Shown piece by piece: positions 17,800 to 27,701 of a stretch of 64,000 nt of DNA (position 1 is its first letter; each line of letters begins with the position of its first letter). The translations under genes were made by a program, and so were the position numbers. The DNA lies in the NCBI GenBank assembly GCA_013816845.1, contig JACDDU010000001.1, positions 62,001 to 126,000 on the forward strand. Reading direction: 5' to 3'. Under the pieces are notes generated by a model. It ran no database searches. It was not told where the DNA came from and saw nothing but the letters and a program-made list of their open reading frames with translations. This stretch comes from Gammaproteobacteria bacterium (GTDB lineage: Bacteria; Pseudomonadota; Gammaproteobacteria; DSM-16500).

Positions 17800-18497
17800 T
17801 GCAGGCGATTATCTTAGCAGGTGGTTTCGGCACACGCTTGAAAACAGTTGTGTCTGATGTGCCTAAACCCATGGCACCCATTCAATCCAAACCTTTTTTG
17901 GCTTATTTGCTCGATTATTTGCACGCGATGGAGTTTAAGCAGATTGTCTTGTCAGTCCATCACATGAGTGAAGTGATTCAAGCATACTTTCAAAATAATT
18001 ATCGGGGGATGACAATAACGTATGCCTTCGAAAACGAACCTTTAGGTACGGGTGGCGCCATCGTTCATGCACTTAAGTCTGTAAGACAAGATGAACCGAC
18101 TTGGGTTTTAAACGGTGACACTTTTTTAGCGTTGGACTACAAAGCTATGTACCAACAACATCGCAACAGTCCATTGACACTTGCTTTACAAAAAGTTCAA
18201 GATGCGAGTCGGTACGGCAATGTGGCAACTCATGAAAATCAAATTATAGAATTTCAAGAAAAAGGTGCAGTCATGCCCGGTTTGATCAACGCCGGTGTGT
18301 ATTTGTTACATCCTACACTTTTTACCGCTTTTTCTTTGCCGCCGATTTTTTCATTTGAACAAGATTTTTTACAACCTTTAATTACTTCGATAAAACCGCA
18401 AGCTTTTATCGTCAATCAATATTTTATTGATATTGGTATTCCTGAAGATTATCAACGCGCTCAGACTGAAGTGCCGCGTATTATCGAAAGTTATTAA
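17799..18497 (+). CDS. hddC: D-glycero-alpha-D-manno-heptose-1-phosphate guanylyltransferase-like nucleotidyltransferase
   Basis: This sugar-1-phosphate nucleotidyltransferase has 232 residues, matching HddC. Seen: the nucleotide motif LAGGFGTRL (residues 6-14), VPKPMAPI with the sugar-phosphate-binding lysine, ENEPLGTGGAI, the metal Asp in LNGDTFL, and the C-terminal YFIDIGIPEDYQRA. It would load heptose 1-phosphate with GMP to give GDP-D-glycero-alpha-D-manno-heptose. Base specificity is not visible in the sequence, but coupling to gmhA and the HddA-like kinase at 39-40 kb supports the call. Neighbouring glycosyltransferase follows after two bases. Confidence 0.82.
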   Translation: MQAIILAGGFGTRLKTVVSDVPKPMAPIQSKPFLAYLLDYLHAMEFKQIVLSVHHMSEVIQAYFQNNYRGMTITYAFENEPLGTGGAIVHALKSVRQDEPTWVLNGDTFLALDYKAMYQQHRNSPLTLALQKVQDASRYGNVATHENQIIEFQEKGAVMPGLINAGVYLLHPTLFTAFSLPPIFSFEQDFLQPLITSIKPQAFIVNQYFIDIGIPEDYQRAQTEVPRIIESY

Positions 18498-18499
18498 GG

Positions 18500-19492
18500 A
18501 TGTCAGTCACTAATTTACCCAAAATCTCGGTGATTATGCCGGTTTTAAACCGTGCTGATACCATTGAAAAAGCAATAAAAAGTGTTCTTCAACAAAACTA
18601 CCCGTACCTTGAATTTATTATTTTAGATGGTGCCTCGACTGACGATACCCCGGCGATTATTAAACGCTACGAAGCTTCACTTGCTTATTGGCACAGTTTG
18701 CCTGATGGCAGCCCAACTGTGGCTGTAAATCAAGGGATTCAAATGGCTACGGGGGATTTAGTCGTATTGTTTATGGCCGATGATTGGTATGAACCCAATA
18801 CGTTTGAATATATTGCCAAAGCTTACCTCGCCAACCCCCACGCTGATATGTTTACGTGTGCGGGCAGAATCGTCGAGCGACATCCGGATACCCACCACTA
18901 TAAAGTAAAAATGATTTATGATTCACCCCGTCGGATGGCGCTTACCTGCAAAAATATTTGTTTTGATGTAACTTCAGCGATTTGTTGTCGTTTTATACGT
19001 CGAGATTTATTTAAGCGCACCGGGTTATTTCCATTATATGATCAATTCGGTAAACACATGTTTAGCAATGATAAAGCTATGTTAATTCAAGCTGTATTAC
19101 ATCAAGCACAAGATGTCTTTGTTCCCTACATTGGTCACAATTATTTAGCCCATGCGGATTCTTCAACGTTTGGTGGTAATCATAAAAACATTTTAAAACT
19201 TTGCTACGAACATATTGAACTTGCGCGTACGCTCCTAGCGGGTAAGCAACTTTCTTCTTCGCAACGTTACTTAATGCATTATTGGTATAATGATCAACTG
19301 ACTCGTCTTGTTCTTTTCACTGCTCTCGATAGAGATTTCCGCACGTCGCGCCATTTGATCCGGCATGGATTTTCTCAATATCCTTTTTTTTGGCTCCCAG
19401 CGTTTTTATTTACGACAGTTAAGATTATAGGTAAGAGAGTAGGGCGAAAGGTGAGCACGGTCGTAAAGAAGAAAAGATGGTTACAGGCTTAA
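18500..19492 (+). CDS. Glycosyltransferase family 2 (GT-A fold)
   Basis: This 330-residue cytoplasmic or membrane-associated sugar transferase carries the classic family 2 N-terminal domain. Seen: PKISVIMPVLNRADTIEKAI, the QNYPYLEFIILDGASTDDT block, and a DxD-type metal site in MADDWYEPN. The C-terminal part has a hydrophobic, basic end (FSQYPFFWLPAFLFTTV, then KIIGKRVGRK) that may associate with the membrane. Its ATG follows hddC by two bases, so it belongs to the same operon (dehydratase-gmhA-hddC-GT2). It may transfer the heptose-derived sugar; this is inference from position. Confidence 0.9.
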   Translation: MSVTNLPKISVIMPVLNRADTIEKAIKSVLQQNYPYLEFIILDGASTDDTPAIIKRYEASLAYWHSLPDGSPTVAVNQGIQMATGDLVVLFMADDWYEPNTFEYIAKAYLANPHADMFTCAGRIVERHPDTHHYKVKMIYDSPRRMALTCKNICFDVTSAICCRFIRRDLFKRTGLFPLYDQFGKHMFSNDKAMLIQAVLHQAQDVFVPYIGHNYLAHADSSTFGGNHKNILKLCYEHIELARTLLAGKQLSSSQRYLMHYWYNDQLTRLVLFTALDRDFRTSRHLIRHGFSQYPFFWLPAFLFTTVKIIGKRVGRKVSTVVKKKRWLQA

Positions 19493-19563
19493 AAGCTTAA
19501 GATTGCTTCAAAGCTTACGCCAGTGTCAGTTGCGCTGCATTTGAGCCGTTACATCTATCGTTT

Positions 19564-19588
19564 AACCCGGGCGCGTGCGTAACCCGGG
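19564..19588. repeat. Doubled AACCCGGG palindrome, REP-like
   Basis: AACCCGGG occurs twice 17 bases apart, so that CCCGGG can pair with CCCGGG in a hairpin. It lies between convergent genes. A related CCCCCGGGTTTTAAC stretch occurs near 58352. It may be a repetitive extragenic palindrome or a terminator; evidence is slight. Confidence 0.3.
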
Positions 19589-19607
19589 AAACCACTAGCT
19601 AGGACAA

Positions 19608-20552
19608 CTAGGCAGTTAAACGTTGGACGCCAAAATGGTAGCGATACATTTGCGTTAAGCCTTCTAGAAGATCCGTGCGAGGCTGCCAGCCAAGGGTAAA
19701 TAATGGTGATGAATCCAAACACTTCCGTGGTGCACCGTCTGGTTTGCTGGGATCGAGTTCAATTTCACCTTCAAATCCAACAATAGTAGCAATCGCTTTT
19801 GCCAATTCAAAAATCGCGATTTCTTGCATCGTACCAACATTAATCAATTCGTAAGAATCATATTCCTGCATCAGGAAAATGAGGGCGTCAGCTAAATCAT
19901 CCACATAGATAAATTCGCGCAACGGTGTGCCTGACCCCCATAATGTAACTTGGGCAAGTTTGGCGGTTTTCGCATCATGAAATCTTTTCATGAGAGCGGG
20001 GATAACATGGGAGGCTTGCGGATCAAAATTATCTCCCACGCCATAAGCATTGGTCGGCATGGGCGTGATCACATTAAATTGATGTTCCCGTGCAAAAGAT
20101 TGCGCCATTACAATACCGTTAATTTTCGCAGCGGCATAAGCAATATTAGTAGGCTCAATTTTACCATCTAAGAACGCAGTTTCCTTAATGGGTTGCTCTG
20201 CAAGTTTAGGGTAAGTGCAAGCAGAACCCGGTAGCATTAGCTTTTTAACCCCGCATTCGAAAGCAGAATGGATCACATTGCTTTGCATAAGCGTATTATC
20301 ATAAATGAACTTAGCAGGAAAATGATGATTAGCATGGATGCCTCCCACAATCGCTGCTAAATGAAAAACATAATCAAACTTATTTTTTTCAAAATAGCTT
20401 AAAACTCGATTTTGATTACGTAAATCAAGTTCAGCGTGCGTTGGGGTAAAGAGATGATACGCAAGTGGTGTGAATGCCCTAACGAGCGCGCTTCCCACCA
20501 TACCCGATGCGCCTGTAATTAAAATTTTAGAATTCGGTTGCATCATACTCAA
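19608..20552 (-). CDS. GDP-L-fucose synthase-like epimerase/reductase
   Basis: This 314-residue extended SDR is of the Fcl/WcaG type, enzymes that epimerise C3/C5 and reduce C4 of GDP-4-keto-6-deoxy sugars. Seen: the cofactor site GASGMVGSAL, HLAAIVGGIHAN, GSACTYP, the catalytic YAAAKINGI (Tyr and Lys intact), the family NAYGVGDNFDP, and a typical RKCLDSSPLFTLGW ending. The same fold also covers ColC (GDP-L-colitose synthase) and heptose reductases, so substrate is open. The start is either TTG 20552, well spaced from GAGGA, or the ATG pair two codons later. It is transcribed against the E1 genes. Confidence 0.82.
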   Translation of the reverse strand: MSMMQPNSKILITGASGMVGSALVRAFTPLAYHLFTPTHAELDLRNQNRVLSYFEKNKFDYVFHLAAIVGGIHANHHFPAKFIYDNTLMQSNVIHSAFECGVKKLMLPGSACTYPKLAEQPIKETAFLDGKIEPTNIAYAAAKINGIVMAQSFAREHQFNVITPMPTNAYGVGDNFDPQASHVIPALMKRFHDAKTAKLAQVTLWGSGTPLREFIYVDDLADALIFLMQEYDSYELINVGTMQEIAIFELAKAIATIVGFEGEIELDPSKPDGAPRKCLDSSPLFTLGWQPRTDLLEGLTQMYRYHFGVQRLTA

Positions 20553-20765
20553 TCGTTTTCCTCATCTAGGAGTTATTATTTTTTTATTTAAAATGACCAG
20601 TCTGGACAGCTATCAACATACTATCATTTACCCGCCTTAAACTTGCGTGTTGCGATGGTATCACTAATGTGAGCGATGGTCTCACACATGTTGCAAAAAA
20701 CGTGGTGCTTGATATTACCGCTTTTTTTTAATAGATTGCCAGAATCAAAAATTAGGAAAGCATTT

Positions 20766-21728
20766 ATGCATACGCCCGAATTGGTAGCGCGTCTTTATAA
20801 AAAAATGACGCTTATTAGACGCTTGGAGTTACGTATAGCTGAAATCTATCACACGGATGCAGTTAAAAGTCCTGTGCATTTATCAGTGGGTCAAGAATCA
20901 ATTGCCGTCGGAGTTTGTGATCCGCTAGAACGCGATGACATTGTTTCCAATACGTATCGTTGTCATGCCACTTACCTTGCTAAGGGGGGTGATTTAAAAG
21001 AAATGATGGCAGAGTTGTATGGAAAAAAGACAGGCTGTGCAGGTGGAAAAGCAGGTTCCATGCATTTAGTTGATATGAAGCAGGGCATCCTAGGCGCATC
21101 TGCCGTTGTCGGTACCACCATTCCTGTCGCGACAGGATATGCGCTTGCTCTGCAAATGAAAGCTAAACAAACAGGTAAAACCTCAGTTGTTGTGTCCTTG
21201 TTTGGCGACGGTGGAACCGAGGAAGGGTGTTTTACTGAATCGATTAACTTTGCCGCACTTCATCAATTACCCATTATCTATGTTTGTGAGAATAATCGTC
21301 TCGCGATTCATACACCTTTGGAAAAACGCTGGGCCACAGAAAAGTTATGTCAACGGGTAGAAACCTATGGTATCAAAACAGTACAAATTCTTGATGCTGA
21401 TGTTTTCAAAATTCGCGAAACCATTACGAAAGCATTAGCTGATATTCGTCAAGGCCATGGACCTATCTTTCTTGAGTGCGCAACTTACCGCTGGTTAGAA
21501 CATGTTGGTCCGCGTGATGATCATACCGATTCTTATCGAGACCCAGCGGTTTATCAACAATGGATTGATAACGATCAAATTAAGCGCTTAGGTCAATTAT
21601 TAGATGAATCGGTTCGTATGCGTTTAGATGAAGAAGTTACGCTCGAAATTCAAGCTGCAGAAACTTTCGCAGAACAGAGTCCTTATCCCTTGGCAGAGGA
21701 ATTGTATACCCATGTCTACGCTAGCTAA
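20766..21728 (+). CDS. ThDP-dependent dehydrogenase E1 component, alpha subunit
   Basis: This is the alpha subunit of a 2-oxoacid-dehydrogenase-type E1, a heterotetrameric thiamin-diphosphate enzyme that decarboxylates pyruvate or a related 2-oxoacid. Seen: the ThDP/Mg motif GDGGTEEGCF...ENN (147-177) and phosphorylation-loop-like HVGPRDDHTDSYRD. I choose ATG 20766 (AGGA upstream, 320 residues); an upstream GTG frame adds 30 residues unlike the family. The beta gene overlaps its end. No E2 or E3 lies nearby, and the pair sits inside a polysaccharide locus, so it may make an activated aldehyde for sugar branching or another non-standard acyl transfer. That role is inference. Confidence 0.87.
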   Translation: MHTPELVARLYKKMTLIRRLELRIAEIYHTDAVKSPVHLSVGQESIAVGVCDPLERDDIVSNTYRCHATYLAKGGDLKEMMAELYGKKTGCAGGKAGSMHLVDMKQGILGASAVVGTTIPVATGYALALQMKAKQTGKTSVVVSLFGDGGTEEGCFTESINFAALHQLPIIYVCENNRLAIHTPLEKRWATEKLCQRVETYGIKTVQILDADVFKIRETITKALADIRQGHGPIFLECATYRWLEHVGPRDDHTDSYRDPAVYQQWIDNDQIKRLGQLLDESVRMRLDEEVTLEIQAAETFAEQSPYPLAEELYTHVYAS

Positions 21729-22830
21729 TTCAAAAAATGCATTGATAACCGAAACTAACCAACAAAATGCAGCGGAAGGGGTTCGACTGATTCGTTATGT
21801 CGATGCATTACGTGAAGCCTTTGAACAAGAAATGGAACGCGATGAACGCGTTTTTATATTTGGTTTGGATGTGGATGATCACAAAGGTATTCAAGGATCG
21901 ACACTCGGATTGCAAGAAAAATTTGGCAAAGATCGGGTATTTGGTACACCGCTGTCCGAAGATGCTATGACGGGTGTTGCAATCGGTGCTGCCATGGCTG
22001 GACTTCGTCCTATTCATGTTCATATTCGTATGGATTTTATGCTGCTCTGTATGAATCAATTAGTGAACATGGCTGCCAAAGCCCATTACATGTATAACGG
22101 GCAAGTCAGCGTTCCTTTAGTTGTAAGGACAATGATTGGGCGTTCTTGGGGTCAAGGTGGTCAACATTCGCAAGCTTTACATTCCTTGTTTATGCACATT
22201 CCTGGTTTAAAAGTTGTTGCACCTTCAAATGCCAACGATGCAAAAGGTTGTATGATTGCAGCGATTCGCGATAACAATCCGGTTATTTTTATTGAACATC
22301 GTTTACTCTACGCTGTAGATGGCTACGTTCCATATCAATCTTTTGAACAACCTTTAGGAAAAGCACGGGTGATGCAAGAGGGTGATGACATTACCATCAT
22401 CGCTATTTCTCATATGGTCATGGAAGCGCTACGCGCGAAAAAACATCTTGAAACCGTAGGAATTACTGCCGAAATTATTGATCCGATTACGCTGTGGCCG
22501 CTCGACATGGATACCATTATGCAATCCGTTGCTAAAACTGGCAAACTCTTGATCGTTGATAATGCTTGGTTGCCTTGCGGTGCGAGTAGCGAAATCATGA
22601 CCAAAGTATATGAACACTGTATGGAGCATAATCTTTCAATCCCCCGTATGGCGCGCATGGGTTTTGCCTTTACGACTTGCCCAACGACTAAACCGCTCGA
22701 AAATGCATTTTACCCAGATAGTAAAACCATTGCGACGCGTGCTCATGCACTTGTTAAACAATCCGCAGAAGCCTGGGAAATTCAGGGGAATGCAGAAACT
22801 GAAATTGATGCTTTTCGAGGTCCTTTCTAA
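21712..22830 (+). CDS. ThDP-dependent dehydrogenase E1 component, beta subunit
   Basis: This is the partner of the preceding alpha subunit. Seen: the beta-family blocks DALREAFEQEMERDERVF, the RVFGTPLSEDAMTGVAIGAA stretch with the ThDP-activating glutamate, GQGGQHSQALH, and the C-terminal transketolase-type domain ending in the TTCPTTKPLENAFYPD region. The protein is about 372 residues, 40 or more longer than ordinary PDH beta because of an N-terminal extension and an acidic tail. The ATG at 21712 overlaps the alpha gene by 17 bp and follows GAGGAA. A strong hairpin follows the stop, so the two genes form a closed unit. Confidence 0.87.
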   Translation: MSTLANSKNALITETNQQNAAEGVRLIRYVDALREAFEQEMERDERVFIFGLDVDDHKGIQGSTLGLQEKFGKDRVFGTPLSEDAMTGVAIGAAMAGLRPIHVHIRMDFMLLCMNQLVNMAAKAHYMYNGQVSVPLVVRTMIGRSWGQGGQHSQALHSLFMHIPGLKVVAPSNANDAKGCMIAAIRDNNPVIFIEHRLLYAVDGYVPYQSFEQPLGKARVMQEGDDITIIAISHMVMEALRAKKHLETVGITAEIIDPITLWPLDMDTIMQSVAKTGKLLIVDNAWLPCGASSEIMTKVYEHCMEHNLSIPRMARMGFAFTTCPTTKPLENAFYPDSKTIATRAHALVKQSAEAWEIQGNAETEIDAFRGPF

Positions 22831-22843
22831 CCTTTCTATTCTT

Positions 22844-22883
22844 AAGATTATTGAGTTTCAAATCAATGGAACTCAATAATCTT
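22844..22883 (+). terminator. Hairpin terminator after the E1 pair
   Basis: A 14 bp perfect inverted repeat (AAGATTATTGAGTT / AACTCAATAATCTT) with a 12-base loop lies 13 bases beyond the E1 beta stop. No clear T-run follows. The next 160 bases, up to metH, hold no feature I recognise apart from a short AACTGA/TCAGTT hairpin. Confidence 0.55.
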
Positions 22884-23046
22884 TATCCGCTTTAAATAAT
22901 GCTAATATTTTCTACAGCGTTTTCTTATTGTTAGTAATCCTTTATATTCCTATTCACAGATGCTATTTGCAATTCAATGTGTAGAGATTTAGCAGGGATT
23001 ATAAGTAGGGATAACTGAAACAGTCAGTTCGACGCAGGGAATTAGT

Positions 23047-26000
23047 ATGGTGAATGAATATCAAAAATTAAACACTTATTTGTCTGAAGCCTTACAGAGG
23101 CGTATTTTGATCCTCGATGGTGGAATGGGTACGATGATTCAACAGCATCGACTTGATGAAGCTGATTATCGTGGTACACGTTTTCAAGAATACGATCATC
23201 CCCTCAAAGGTAATAACGATCTGTTAAGCTTAACGCAGCCCGATATTATCAAGGCTATTCATTTAGCTTATCTTGAAGCAGGCAGTGATTTAATTGAAAC
23301 GAATAGTTTCAATTCAACGGCAATTGCACTTGCTGATTATCATATGAGTGAACTTGCTTATGAGCTGAACTTTGCTTCTGCTCAACTAGCGCGCCTTGCT
23401 ACCGATGAAATGACCCGATTAACCCCAGAAAAACCTCGCTTTGTGGTGGGGATTTTAGGCCCCACTAACCGAACCGCTTCTTTGTCGCCCGATGTGAACG
23501 ATCCCGGTTTTCGCAATGTGAAATTCGATGAATTAGTGGCTTCATATGTTACAGCCATTAGTGGACTAGTGGATGGCGGTTCCCACCTTCTTATGATTGA
23601 AACTATATTTGATACACTCAATAGCAAAGCGGCTATTTTTGCGGTTGAACACTACTTTGCAAAGCATGCATGCCGCTTGCCTGTCATGATTTCGGGTACG
23701 ATTACGGATGCAAGTGGAAGGACACTTTCCGGGCAAACTACTGAAGCATTCTGGTATGCTGTTCGCCATGCTAATCCTTTTAGTATTGGTTTAAATTGTG
23801 CTCTCGGTCCCGCAGCACTACGTCCTTACGTTCAAACCTTATCCAAAATTGCTGATACGTTTGTAAGTTTGCATCCGAATGCAGGGTTACCAAATGCATT
23901 TGGCGAATACGACGAAACACCCGAGCAAATGGCGACAACCATAGCGGAATTTACTGAAGCTGGTTTTATTAATATTGTTGGGGGATGTTGCGGCACCACA
24001 CCAGAACATATTAAAGCCATTGCGGCAGCCGTTGCGCCAATGCCGGTTCGCAAAATTCCAACGATTCCCAAAGCATGTCGATTAAGTGGACTTGAACCTT
24101 TAATCATTGATGATCAATCTCTTTTTGTGAATGTCGGTGAGCGAACGAATGTCACGGGCTCAAGTCGATTTGCAGATCTCATTCGTAGCGATAATTATGC
24201 ACAAGCGTTAGAAGTTGCTTTAGATCAAGTTCAAAATGGCGCACAAATTATTGACATCAACATGGATGAAGGCATGTTAGATGCAGAAAGTGCGATGGTC
24301 CGTTTTTTAAATTTAATTGCTGCTGAGCCTGATATTTCCCGCGTTCCTATCATGATAGATTCATCAAAATGGTCGGTGATTGAAGCTGGGTTAAAATGCA
24401 TTCAAGGTAAAGGCATTATCAATTCAATTAGTTTAAAAGATGGCGAACCTGCCTTTATTGAAAAAGCCCAATTAGCAAAAAATTATGGTGCAGCGATTGT
24501 TGTCATGGCATTCGATGAAGACGGCCAAGCTGACACGGAGGATCGCAAAGTTGAAATTTGTCGTCGTTCCTATCAGGTCCTTACTGAAAAAGTAAAGTTT
24601 CCAGCAGAAGATATCATTTTTGATCCTAATATTTTTGCAATTGCAACCGGTATTGCTGAGCATAATCGTTATGGGCTCGATTTCATTAAGGCGCTCAAAC
24701 GCATTAAAGCAGAACTCCCTTATGCTTTAATTAGCGGTGGGGTCAGTAACATTTCATTCTCATTCCGGGGCAATAATCCCTTACGTGAAGCGATTCATGC
24801 TGTCTTTTTGTTTTATGCGATCCAAGCTGGCATGGATATGGGTATTGTCAATGCTGGGAGTTTAGCGATTTATGAAGATATACCGAAAGATTTATTAATT
24901 TTAATTGAAAATGTTTTATTTAATCGTAGTGATGAAGCAACTGAGCAATTACTCGATGCTGCTACTAATATTAAAAGCCAAGGTAAAACAAAAAAAGATG
25001 ATTTAGCGTGGCGCAGCTTACCTATAGGCGAGCGGTTAACACACGCCCTCGTTAGTGGCATCAATCAATTCATTATTGAAGATACGGAAGAAGCACGATT
25101 GACTTTAAATGACCCGCTGCAGGTCATTGAAGGACCGCTCATGGATGGTATGAATATTGTGGGCGATTTATTTGCTGAAGGTAAAATGTTTTTACCGCAA
25201 GTGGTCAAAAGTGCCCGCGTTATGAAGCAAGCTGTTGCCCATCTCGAACCTTTTCTTGCTGCTAATCAAGTGACTGCAAAACCTAAAGGTAAAATTATTT
25301 TAGCGACCGTTAAAGGCGATGTGCATGATATTGGAAAAAATATTGTCGGCGTTGTTTTGCGTTGTAATAGTTATGAAATTATTGATTTAGGCGTCATGAC
25401 ACCTTGTGCCAAAATTTTGCAAGCAGCACGCGATGAAGGCGCAAATATTATTGGTTTAAGTGGTTTGATCACCCCTTCACTTGAAGAAATGACAGATGTG
25501 GCTAAAGAAATGGAACGGGAAAAATTTACGATTCCTTTGCTAATTGGGGGTGCTACAACCTCGCGAGCCCATACCGCGTTAAAAATTGAACCGCATTATT
25601 CTGGGCCGACGATTCATGTAGTCGATGCTTCACGCGCAGTTGGTGTGGCTAGTAATTTATTGGGTGAAAACCATGATCAATTTGTACAACAAACCCGGAA
25701 AGATTATATTAAATTACGCGAATTACATAAAAATAAAAGCTCACTGAATCGCATGATTACGCTTGAAGAGGCGCGCCTGAATAAAGTTAAAATTGATTGG
25801 AAAAATCATCAAATTCATCGCCCGAAATTTTTAGGCATTCAAGCTTTTCAAAATTATCCGCTTACTAATCTGGTTCCCTTTATAGATTGGACGCCTTTTT
25901 TTCATACTTGGGAATTGAGTGCAAGCTATCCAAAAATTTTTACTGACGAAGTAGTCGGTGAAAGTGCCAAGAGTCTTTATAATGATGCACAACGCATGCT

Positions 26001-26727
26001 GAAAACGATTGTTGCTGAAAATTGGATTACGGCCAATGCTGTCATAGGCTTTTTTCCTGCAAATAGTATCGGTGATGATATTGAAATTTATACGGATGAA
26101 TCTCGAACTGAGGTGTTAAATCGATTTTGTATGTTACGTCAACAGACCCGCAAAGCGACTGGCAAATTCAATCATTGTTTAGCAGATTTTGTTGCGCCTA
26201 AAGCTTTAGGACACTGCGATTATGTGGGTGCTTTTGCCGTAACAGCAGGGTTAGGAATCGAGAAATATCTAGCTGAATTTGAGAAAAATCATGATGATTA
26301 CAATTCCATTATGTTAAAAGCATTAGCTGATCGGTTAGCAGAAGGATTTGCTGAATATATGCATCGCCGGGTGCGTAAAGAGTTTTGGGGTTATGCGCAT
26401 GATGAAAAGCTAACGAATGACCAACTCATTGCTGAAGAATATCGCGGTATACGACCCGCCCCAGGATATCCCGCCTGCCCTGATCACACCGAAAAACCAG
26501 CTTTATTTTCACTTTTATCAGCTCCCGAGCAAGCCAACATTATTCTCACGGAAAATTTTGCCATGCTGCCAGCTTCTTCGGTTAGTGGGTTTTACTTTGC
26601 GCATCCTGAGTCGACTTATTTTGGGATTGGAAAAATTGCAGAAGATCAAGTGGTTGATTATGCCAATCGTAAGCAAATGGACCTGTCACTCATAAAAAGA
26701 TGGCTTGCGCCAAATTTGCATGATTAA
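23047..26727 (+). CDS. metH: Cobalamin-dependent methionine synthase
   Basis: It transfers the methyl group of 5-methyltetrahydrofolate to homocysteine through cob(I)alamin. All four modules are visible in the 1226 residues: the homocysteine domain ([12 protein letters not shown]; zinc ligands in GLNCALG and [10 protein letters not shown]), the pterin domain ([13 protein letters not shown]), the B12 domain with the axial His near residue 760 in [10 protein letters not shown] and [11 protein letters not shown], and the reactivation domain with the SAM site [12 protein letters not shown]. Length equals the E. coli enzyme. It precedes metF by 14 bp. Its position inside the O-antigen locus, with metK and ahcY on the other arm, is unusual. 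Confidence 0.97.
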   Translation: MVNEYQKLNTYLSEALQRRILILDGGMGTMIQQHRLDEADYRGTRFQEYDHPLKGNNDLLSLTQPDIIKAIHLAYLEAGSDLIETNSFNSTAIALADYHMSELAYELNFASAQLARLATDEMTRLTPEKPRFVVGILGPTNRTASLSPDVNDPGFRNVKFDELVASYVTAISGLVDGGSHLLMIETIFDTLNSKAAIFAVEHYFAKHACRLPVMISGTITDASGRTLSGQTTEAFWYAVRHANPFSIGLNCALGPAALRPYVQTLSKIADTFVSLHPNAGLPNAFGEYDETPEQMATTIAEFTEAGFINIVGGCCGTTPEHIKAIAAAVAPMPVRKIPTIPKACRLSGLEPLIIDDQSLFVNVGERTNVTGSSRFADLIRSDNYAQALEVALDQVQNGAQIIDINMDEGMLDAESAMVRFLNLIAAEPDISRVPIMIDSSKWSVIEAGLKCIQGKGIINSISLKDGEPAFIEKAQLAKNYGAAIVVMAFDEDGQADTEDRKVEICRRSYQVLTEKVKFPAEDIIFDPNIFAIATGIAEHNRYGLDFIKALKRIKAELPYALISGGVSNISFSFRGNNPLREAIHAVFLFYAIQAGMDMGIVNAGSLAIYEDIPKDLLILIENVLFNRSDEATEQLLDAATNIKSQGKTKKDDLAWRSLPIGERLTHALVSGINQFIIEDTEEARLTLNDPLQVIEGPLMDGMNIVGDLFAEGKMFLPQVVKSARVMKQAVAHLEPFLAANQVTAKPKGKIILATVKGDVHDIGKNIVGVVLRCNSYEIIDLGVMTPCAKILQAARDEGANIIGLSGLITPSLEEMTDVAKEMEREKFTIPLLIGGATTSRAHTALKIEPHYSGPTIHVVDASRAVGVASNLLGENHDQFVQQTRKDYIKLRELHKNKSSLNRMITLEEARLNKVKIDWKNHQIHRPKFLGIQAFQNYPLTNLVPFIDWTPFFHTWELSASYPKIFTDEVVGESAKSLYNDAQRMLKTIVAENWITANAVIGFFPANSIGDDIEIYTDESRTEVLNRFCMLRQQTRKATGKFNHCLADFVAPKALGHCDYVGAFAVTAGLGIEKYLAEFEKNHDDYNSIMLKALADRLAEGFAEYMHRRVRKEFWGYAHDEKLTNDQLIAEEYRGIRPAPGYPACPDHTEKPALFSLLSAPEQANIILTENFAMLPASSVSGFYFAHPESTYFGIGKIAEDQVVDYANRKQMDLSLIKRWLAPNLHD

Positions 26728-26741
26728 TAAATAGGGAAATT

Positions 26742-27635
26742 ATGAAAATTATACAATCACACCTTAGTTTTGAATTTTTTCCACCTAAAACCATAGAGGG
26801 TACGCAAAATTTACAACTCGCAGCTTTGGAACTTTCGCATTATCGACCGCACTTTTTTTCAGTGACTTACGGTGCTGGTGGTTCAACGCGGATGGGAACA
26901 CTTGATGCGATTGATATGCTAAAGCGAGAAACCTTAATTCCTGTTGCACCGCATTTGACTTGTATTGGCACACAAGCTGAAACAGTGGATGAATTACTTA
27001 TTCATTATAAACAAAGGGGTATTAAGCGTATAGTTGCTTTAAGAGGGGATTTGCCCGATGCGGGATTGGGTGACAGTGATTTTCGCTATGCCAGCGATTT
27101 AGTTCATTATATCCGTCAACGCACTGGGGATCATTTTTATATTGAAGTTGCAGCGTATCCCGAAATCCATCCGCAAGCAGGCAATGCAGCGGAGGATGTT
27201 TTGAATTTAAAAAGAAAGCAAGATGCGGGGGCCAATAGTGCCATTACACAATATTTTTACAATGCAGATGCTTATTTTTATTTCTTAGATGAATGTACCA
27301 AGCAGGGTGTGACCCTTCCTATTATTCCCGGCATTATGCCCATTGTTAATTATGAACGATTAGCACAATTTTCAGCTGCTTGTGGCGCTGAAATTCCACG
27401 TTATTTATGCAAGTGGTTAGAATCTTATAGTGAAAAAACTTTAGGAACGCATGGTTTTGCCTCTGAAGTTGTTTATCATTTGTGTCAAAAGCTGCTACGC
27501 GGGGGAGCGCCCGGTTTACATTTCTATACGCTGAACAAAGCAGAAGCGACGTGTGAAGTATTAGCAATGCTTGGCTACAAACCGCGTCTTCAACCGATGC
27601 CGCGGATAGCAGGCTTAGCATCTGAAATCATTTAG
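26742..27635 (+). CDS. metF: 5,10-Methylenetetrahydrofolate reductase
   Basis: This flavoprotein makes 5-methyltetrahydrofolate, the methyl donor used by MetH. Seen: the N-terminal SFEFFPPKT with the catalytic Glu, FFSVTYGAGGSTR, the folate/FAD segment RGDLPD, EVAAYPEIHPQA, and ITQYFYNADAYFYFLDEC. At 297 residues it is complete. It follows metH by 14 bp with AGGGA upstream and is surely cotranscribed. Together the two genes regenerate methionine for SAM synthesis by the metK gene at 35-36 kb. Confidence 0.96.
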   Translation: MKIIQSHLSFEFFPPKTIEGTQNLQLAALELSHYRPHFFSVTYGAGGSTRMGTLDAIDMLKRETLIPVAPHLTCIGTQAETVDELLIHYKQRGIKRIVALRGDLPDAGLGDSDFRYASDLVHYIRQRTGDHFYIEVAAYPEIHPQAGNAAEDVLNLKRKQDAGANSAITQYFYNADAYFYFLDECTKQGVTLPIIPGIMPIVNYERLAQFSAACGAEIPRYLCKWLESYSEKTLGTHGFASEVVYHLCQKLLRGGAPGLHFYTLNKAEATCEVLAMLGYKPRLQPMPRIAGLASEII

Positions 27636-27701
27636 CAATCCTTTGCGGCACAAGCTACAATTGGGCTAATTTGCCCATGAATTTATAAGAGATGACATGA
27701 A

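Noticed and set aside
20676-20765. 30-residue N-terminal extension of the E1 alpha subunit
   Set aside because: It starts with GTG without a good ribosome site and is unlike the family; ATG 20766 has AGGA at normal distance.
20766-22830. Housekeeping pyruvate dehydrogenase operon
   Set aside because: No E2 or E3 gene follows; the pair ends at a hairpin and is surrounded by sugar genes. The case is still open until the rest of the genome is seen.
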